Assembly: GCA_947460915.1 (NCBI GenBank)
Contig: CANHKJ010000093.1
Coordinates: forward strand, 1-10,362
DNA length: 10,362 nucleotides
Direction of reading: 5' to 3'
DNA from: Verrucomicrobiia bacterium
GTDB lineage: Bacteria; Verrucomicrobiota; Verrucomicrobiia; Verrucomicrobiales; Akkermansiaceae
Position numbers and translations under genes: made by a program. The notes beneath the pieces are model-generated. The model saw nothing but the letters and a program-made list of their open reading frames with translations. It did no database searches and was not told the DNA's origin. This document shows positions 8,132-10,362 of this stretch, one piece after another (position 1 is the first letter of the stretch; the number at the start of each line of letters is the position of its first letter).

Positions 8132-8893
8132 ATGGAAGAGCGAAATTTGCTGGATGAAAAAGACGCGGTGGTTGCTGCGGAAGAGCAAGAGCATCTCCGC
8201 TGCGAAACGGATCGCAAATTTCTGGTGAAGTGTTCGTTCGCTTTAGTTTTCATCTGCGCTCTGTTCCTTGCTGTCATGTCGAGACCATTGATCATAAGGT
8301 CCCATAAGAAGATGGAAATGACTCAGGCAATTTCTAATTCAAAACAAATCTATTTGGTGTTGCTGGATTTCGAAAATGACTACGGTAATTTTCCCGATGA
8401 TGAAACGGAGGCAAAATACGAGGACCTCGACGCGTTTCGTGGCCCTCACTCGAATGATTACCTCGGTCAATTGATTGCAGGTGGATACACGAAAAGCGAA
8501 GAAATTTTTTATGCATTCGACAAGCGATATTCTGCTAAGCCTGATGACGTGATTTTTCCAAGGGAGGAAATATTGCAAAAAGGCGAATGTGGATTCGGCT
8601 ATATAAGGGTCGAGGAAAAAATCGAGGGAAAGAGCTTGGTGCGAGGTTTGAGCACAGATGACAATGGTGGCTTGCCGATATTGATTGCGCCAATTGTTGA
8701 TGTGGATGGTCGTGTTGAGCCGCTTTCCTATAAGGGACGAGGAGTTTACTTGCGTGTCGATGGATCCGCGCGCAGTGAGCGATTGGATTCATATAACAAA
8801 ATTCGTGTCGGCCCTCAGACCTTGTTCGATACGGGCGCTGATACGGTCTGGGGCACGGAATTGAAACCGGTGATTTTGTTGCCGGAGCGTTAG
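8132..8893 (+). CDS. Pseudopilin-like single-pass membrane protein, verrucomicrobial type
   Basis: 253 residues, function unknown. An acidic, charged N-terminal tail (1-30) is followed by one membrane helix (31-50), a basic stretch (RSHKK, 56-60) and a soluble domain. The segment after the helix, ISNSKQIYLVLLDFENDYGNFPDD (67-90), resembles the start of the mature domain of type II secretion/prepilin-like proteins common in Verrucomicrobia. Later blocks fit the same family as I recall it: SNDYLGQLIAGGYTKSEEIFYA (107-128), LQKGECGFGYI (148-158), LPILIAPIVD (181-190), VYLRVDGSA (205-213) and LFDTGADTVWG (231-241). There is no GFTLxE prepilin-peptidase site, so it is not processed as a normal pilin. 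The basic residues lie on both sides of the helix, so topology is not certain, but an extracytoplasmic C-terminal domain is likely. The gene stands alone between gaps of 134 and 88 nt; the ATG at 8132 has no clear Shine-Dalgarno sequence. Confidence 0.7.
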   Translation: MEERNLLDEKDAVVAAEEQEHLRCETDRKFLVKCSFALVFICALFLAVMSRPLIIRSHKKMEMTQAISNSKQIYLVLLDFENDYGNFPDDETEAKYEDLDAFRGPHSNDYLGQLIAGGYTKSEEIFYAFDKRYSAKPDDVIFPREEILQKGECGFGYIRVEEKIEGKSLVRGLSTDDNGGLPILIAPIVDVDGRVEPLSYKGRGVYLRVDGSARSERLDSYNKIRVGPQTLFDTGADTVWGTELKPVILLPER

Positions 8894-8910
8894 TTGCATT
8901 GCTTTGCCAG

Positions 8911-8940
8911 TTGACAAGCAGAGCCGAATCGGTGAATGCT
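8911..8940 (+). promoter_or_regulatory. Candidate sigma70-type promoter upstream of engB
   Basis: A perfect TTGACA (8911-8916) is followed after 18 nt by AATGCT (8935-8940), which keeps the A at position 2 and the T at position 6 of the -10 hexamer but matches only three of six bases. Transcription would begin near 8947, about 35 nt before the engB ATG. The -10 is weak, so the call is tentative. Confidence 0.35.
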
Positions 8941-8981
8941 GCAAGTGCCTTGCCATGCGGTGAGTGATTGATTTTTTTGCC

Positions 8982-9563
8982 ATGCGAATCCAGACTGCAA
9001 CTTTTGAAATGAGCGCGCCAACATTGGCGGAATGCCCCGAGGTGACGATGCCCGAATGCGCCTTCATTGGTCGATCCAATGTCGGGAAGTCGTCTCTGCT
9101 CAATATGCTGACGGGAAAAAAAGATCTCGCTAAGGTATCGGCCACGCCTGGTCACACGAAGTTGATTAATTATTTTGTGATCAACAAAAAATGGCGTTTG
9201 GTGGACTTGCCGGGGTATGGATATGCGAAAATCAAAGAAGGTCGCGATTTTTTCCACGATGTGATCGCCGAATACATCTCCGCGCGTGAGGGACTTGCGT
9301 GTGTTTATGTGGTGATTGATTCGAACATTCCACCGCAAAAGATCGATATGGAATTCATCGAGTGGTTGATTCAGTATGGCATCCCGTTTGCACTGGTGTT
9401 CAACAAAATCGACAAGGGTAAGCCGAATGCAGTGAAGAAAAACATCGAGTTGTTTGAGAACGAAATGGCGTTGTGGACCAAGGTGAAGCCGAAAATTTTC
9501 CCCGTATCCGCCAAAACCGGCAGCGGCGCGGGGAACTTAGTCGCATCCATGCAGGCTCTCTGA
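8982..9563 (+). CDS. engB: Ribosome biogenesis GTP-binding protein EngB (YsxC/YihA)
   Basis: TRAFAC-class GTPase needed for late assembly of the large (50S) ribosomal subunit and essential in many bacteria; cytoplasmic. At 193 residues it has normal family length and all G motifs: G1 GRSNVGKS (30-37), G2 region SATPGHT (53-59), G3 DLPGYGYAK (75-83), G4 NKID (141-144) and G5 SAK (176-178). The N-terminal FEMSAPTLAECPE and the WR.VDLPGYGYA block are typical of EngB and separate it from Era or Der. I chose ATG at 8982 because homology starts there (MRIQTATFEMSAP); an in-frame GTG at 8964 would add six residues (MIDFFA) that homologues lack. Neither start has a Shine-Dalgarno sequence. A candidate promoter lies at 8911-8940. 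The gene is convergent with lysA and its stop (9561-9563) lies 4 nt before a large inverted repeat that probably serves as terminator. Confidence 0.97.
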   Translation: MRIQTATFEMSAPTLAECPEVTMPECAFIGRSNVGKSSLLNMLTGKKDLAKVSATPGHTKLINYFVINKKWRLVDLPGYGYAKIKEGRDFFHDVIAEYISAREGLACVYVVIDSNIPPQKIDMEFIEWLIQYGIPFALVFNKIDKGKPNAVKKNIELFENEMALWTKVKPKIFPVSAKTGSGAGNLVASMQAL

Positions 9564-9576
9564 TGGGAATAAGGAG

Positions 9577-9595
9577 AAGGGATTTGCAATCCCTT
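9577..9595 (-). terminator. Possible terminator hairpin for lysA (left arm)
   Basis: Read on the - strand this is AAGGGATT, a 3-nt loop, AATCCCTT, then CTCCTTATT. The 8-bp stem is followed by a pyrimidine-rich but not T-only tail, so it is a weak intrinsic-terminator candidate for transcripts leaving lysA about 100 nt after its stop. Confidence 0.35.
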
Positions 9596-9621
9596 CATAT
9601 CAACCCGAGCTGTTGCAGTGG

Positions 9622-9649
9622 CAGACAGGGATCGCTTCATCCCTGCCTG
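9622..9649 (-). repeat. Central stem-loop of the REP-like element
   Basis: CAGACAGGGAT (9622-9632) and ATCCCTGCCTG (9639-9649) are complementary at ten of eleven positions around a 6-nt loop. The one mismatch is A-C on the + strand but becomes a G-U wobble on the - strand, so the stem is complete as RNA only in the lysA direction. The AGGGAT/ATCCCT core is shared with the outer arms, suggesting a diverged third REP unit. Confidence 0.6.
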
Positions 9650-9671
9650 ATGTTCTGTGAATAGATGAAAC

Positions 9672-9690
9672 AAGGGATTGAAAATCCCTT
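9672..9690 (+). terminator. Possible terminator hairpin for engB (right arm)
   Basis: AAGGGATT, loop GAA, AATCCCTT, followed by CTCCTTATT on the + strand. It mirrors the left arm and would act on transcripts from engB about 110 nt after its stop. The tail lacks a clean T run, so termination strength is uncertain. Confidence 0.35.
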
Positions 9691-9697
9691 CTCCTTA

Positions 9698-10362
9698 TTA
9701 AGATTCGCCGGCGATGACGTCTTCGAGAGTTTGGCGCTTGCGCACGACTTTTGCCGTTGAACCATCGACGAGGATTTCGGCGGGAAGCGGGCGGGTGTTG
9801 TAGTTGCTGGCCATCACGAAGCCGTAGGCTCCGGCGGATAGCAGTGCGATGACATCACCGGGTTGGAAGTCGGGCATTTCGCGATTTTGGCAGAAAAAGT
9901 CGCCACTCTCGCAGATCGGGCCTACGACATCGGCGGTGACGAGTGCACCGCTATTTTCTTTCAGCGGGGCAATTTCGTGGTGGCCTTCATAGAGTGCAGG
10001 ACGGATGAGGTCGTTCATGCCGGCATCGACGATTTTGAAGGTCTTGGCGCTGCCTTTTTTCTCATAGAGGCAACGGGTTAGCAGCACGCCGGCATTGCCG
10101 ACGATGTAGCGACCGGGTTCGAGCAAAATTTTCAGCCCGACATCGGCCAGGAGCGGCACCACAGCCGCGCCGTATTCCTCGATGCTGAGCGGTTTGGTCT
10201 CAGCCTCTTTCCCAGCCCACCAAGCGGGATTTCCGGAGGCGAGGGAGTCGTGATAGACAATGCCGATGCCACCACCGATCGACCAAAATTCGATTTGGTG
10301 TTTTTCTTTGAGCGATAGGGCGAGGGGCTTGACCTTTGCAACGGCCTCGACGAAGGGCTTTA
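9698..10362 (-). CDS. lysA: Diaminopimelate decarboxylase, C-terminal part (5' end outside window)
   Basis: PLP-dependent enzyme that converts meso-diaminopimelate to L-lysine and CO2, the last step of lysine synthesis; cytoplasmic, usually a dimer with shared active sites. The visible 221 codons are the C-terminal half of a protein normally about 400-430 residues long. From the edge inward it shows the PLP-phosphate glycine loop GGGIG (10262-10276), EPGR (10109-10120), the active-site CESGD (9899-9913), then AGAYG and SNYN near the C-terminus, all diagnostic of LysA within fold type III decarboxylases. The PLP lysine and the start codon lie beyond the window. The reading frame is open from the edge to TAA at 9698-9700 without interruption; the GTG at 10160-10162 is internal, since the GGGIG loop lies upstream of it. 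The gene converges with engB, and its stop codon overlaps the right arm of the inverted repeat by 2 bp. Arginine decarboxylase SpeA is ruled out by the motif set. Confidence 0.96.
   Translation of the reverse strand, partial: KPFVEAVAKVKPLALSLKEKHQIEFWSIGGGIGIVYHDSLASGNPAWWAGKEAETKPLSIEEYGAAVVPLLADVGLKILLEPGRYIVGNAGVLLTRCLYEKKGSAKTFKIVDAGMNDLIRPALYEGHHEIAPLKENSGALVTADVVGPICESGDFFCQNREMPDFQPGDVIALLSAGAYGFVMASNYNTRPLPAEILVDGSTAKVVRKRQTLEDVIAGES

Larger units (their letters stand above)
9568..9699. repeat. Nested inverted repeat, REP/BIME-like element between convergent genes
   Basis: Two outer arms (9568-9595 and 9672-9699) are inverted copies of each other over 28 bp with a single mismatch (C at 9587, whose partner at 9680-9682 loop differs). 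Each arm contains its own perfect 8-bp stem, AAGGGATT/AATCCCTT, with a 3-nt loop, preceded on its own strand by GGAG (AATAAGGAG). A stem-loop headed by a GTAG/GGAG-type tetranucleotide is the known form of REP sequences mobilised by REP-associated tyrosine transposases, and two inverted REPs make a BIME. The 76-bp centre holds a third stem-loop with a similar core. No transposase lies in the window. The element sits in the gap between engB and lysA, its right end overlapping the lysA stop codon by 2 bp. REP identity is inferred; the repeats themselves are directly visible. Confidence 0.8.

Noticed and set aside
8964..8981. GTG at 8964 as the start of engB
   Set aside because: It would add MIDFFA, which EngB homologues lack. 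The conserved N-terminus begins at the ATG at 8982.
9596..9671. Small gene or ncRNA inside the engB-lysA gap
   Set aside because: The 76-bp centre has no supported ORF with a start signal and is better explained as part of the inverted-repeat element.
9698..10162. A separate 154-residue protein starting at the GTG at 10160-10162
   Set aside because: The frame runs on to the window edge and encodes further LysA sequence, including the GGGIG loop, so the GTG is internal.

Overview
The window looks like a chromosomal segment of a Gram-negative bacterium of the Verrucomicrobiota (Planctomycetota-Verrucomicrobiota group). That placement rests on family resemblance recalled from memory: a large VWA/GATase-like membrane protein next to a giant Gln/Ala-rich coiled-coil membrane protein and a secreted alpha-toroid protein, a short aldehyde-dehydrogenase-like protein lacking its catalytic domain, and a pseudopilin-like protein. 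No database search was possible. GC content is moderate, and none of the five starts on the + strand has a clear Shine-Dalgarno sequence.

Layout. Positions 2-7038 hold a tight + strand operon. It starts with a VWA/GATase-like membrane protein, whose 5' end is probably cut by the window edge. A 12-nt gap separates it from a 1195-residue DUF4175-like coiled-coil membrane protein, which overlaps by 4 nt a secreted protein with five prenyltransferase/squalene-oxidase-type repeats. Together they look like an envelope complex of unknown function, of the kind usually found with MoxR ATPase, DUF58 and BatA-like genes (expected upstream, outside the window). Positions 7134-7997 encode a 287-residue ALDH-like protein with no catalytic Cys/Glu domain. 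Positions 8132-8893 encode a single-pass membrane protein resembling a pseudopilin but without a prepilin-peptidase site. Positions 8982-9563 encode the essential ribosome-assembly GTPase EngB (YsxC/YihA).

Positions 9698-10362 on the - strand hold the C-terminal part of diaminopimelate decarboxylase (lysA), convergent with engB. The 134-bp convergent gap is almost filled by a nested inverted repeat: two 28-bp arms matching at 27 of 28 positions, each containing its own hairpin preceded by GGAG, around a third stem-loop with a related core. It resembles a REP/BIME element and may also end transcription in both directions.

The strongest candidates for something undescribed are the three-gene envelope operon, the REP-like composite, and the stand-alone catalytically dead ALDH. 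engB and lysA are ordinary housekeeping genes. No tRNA, rRNA, CRISPR array, transposase or phage gene was seen, and no gene-free stretch exceeds 135 bp.
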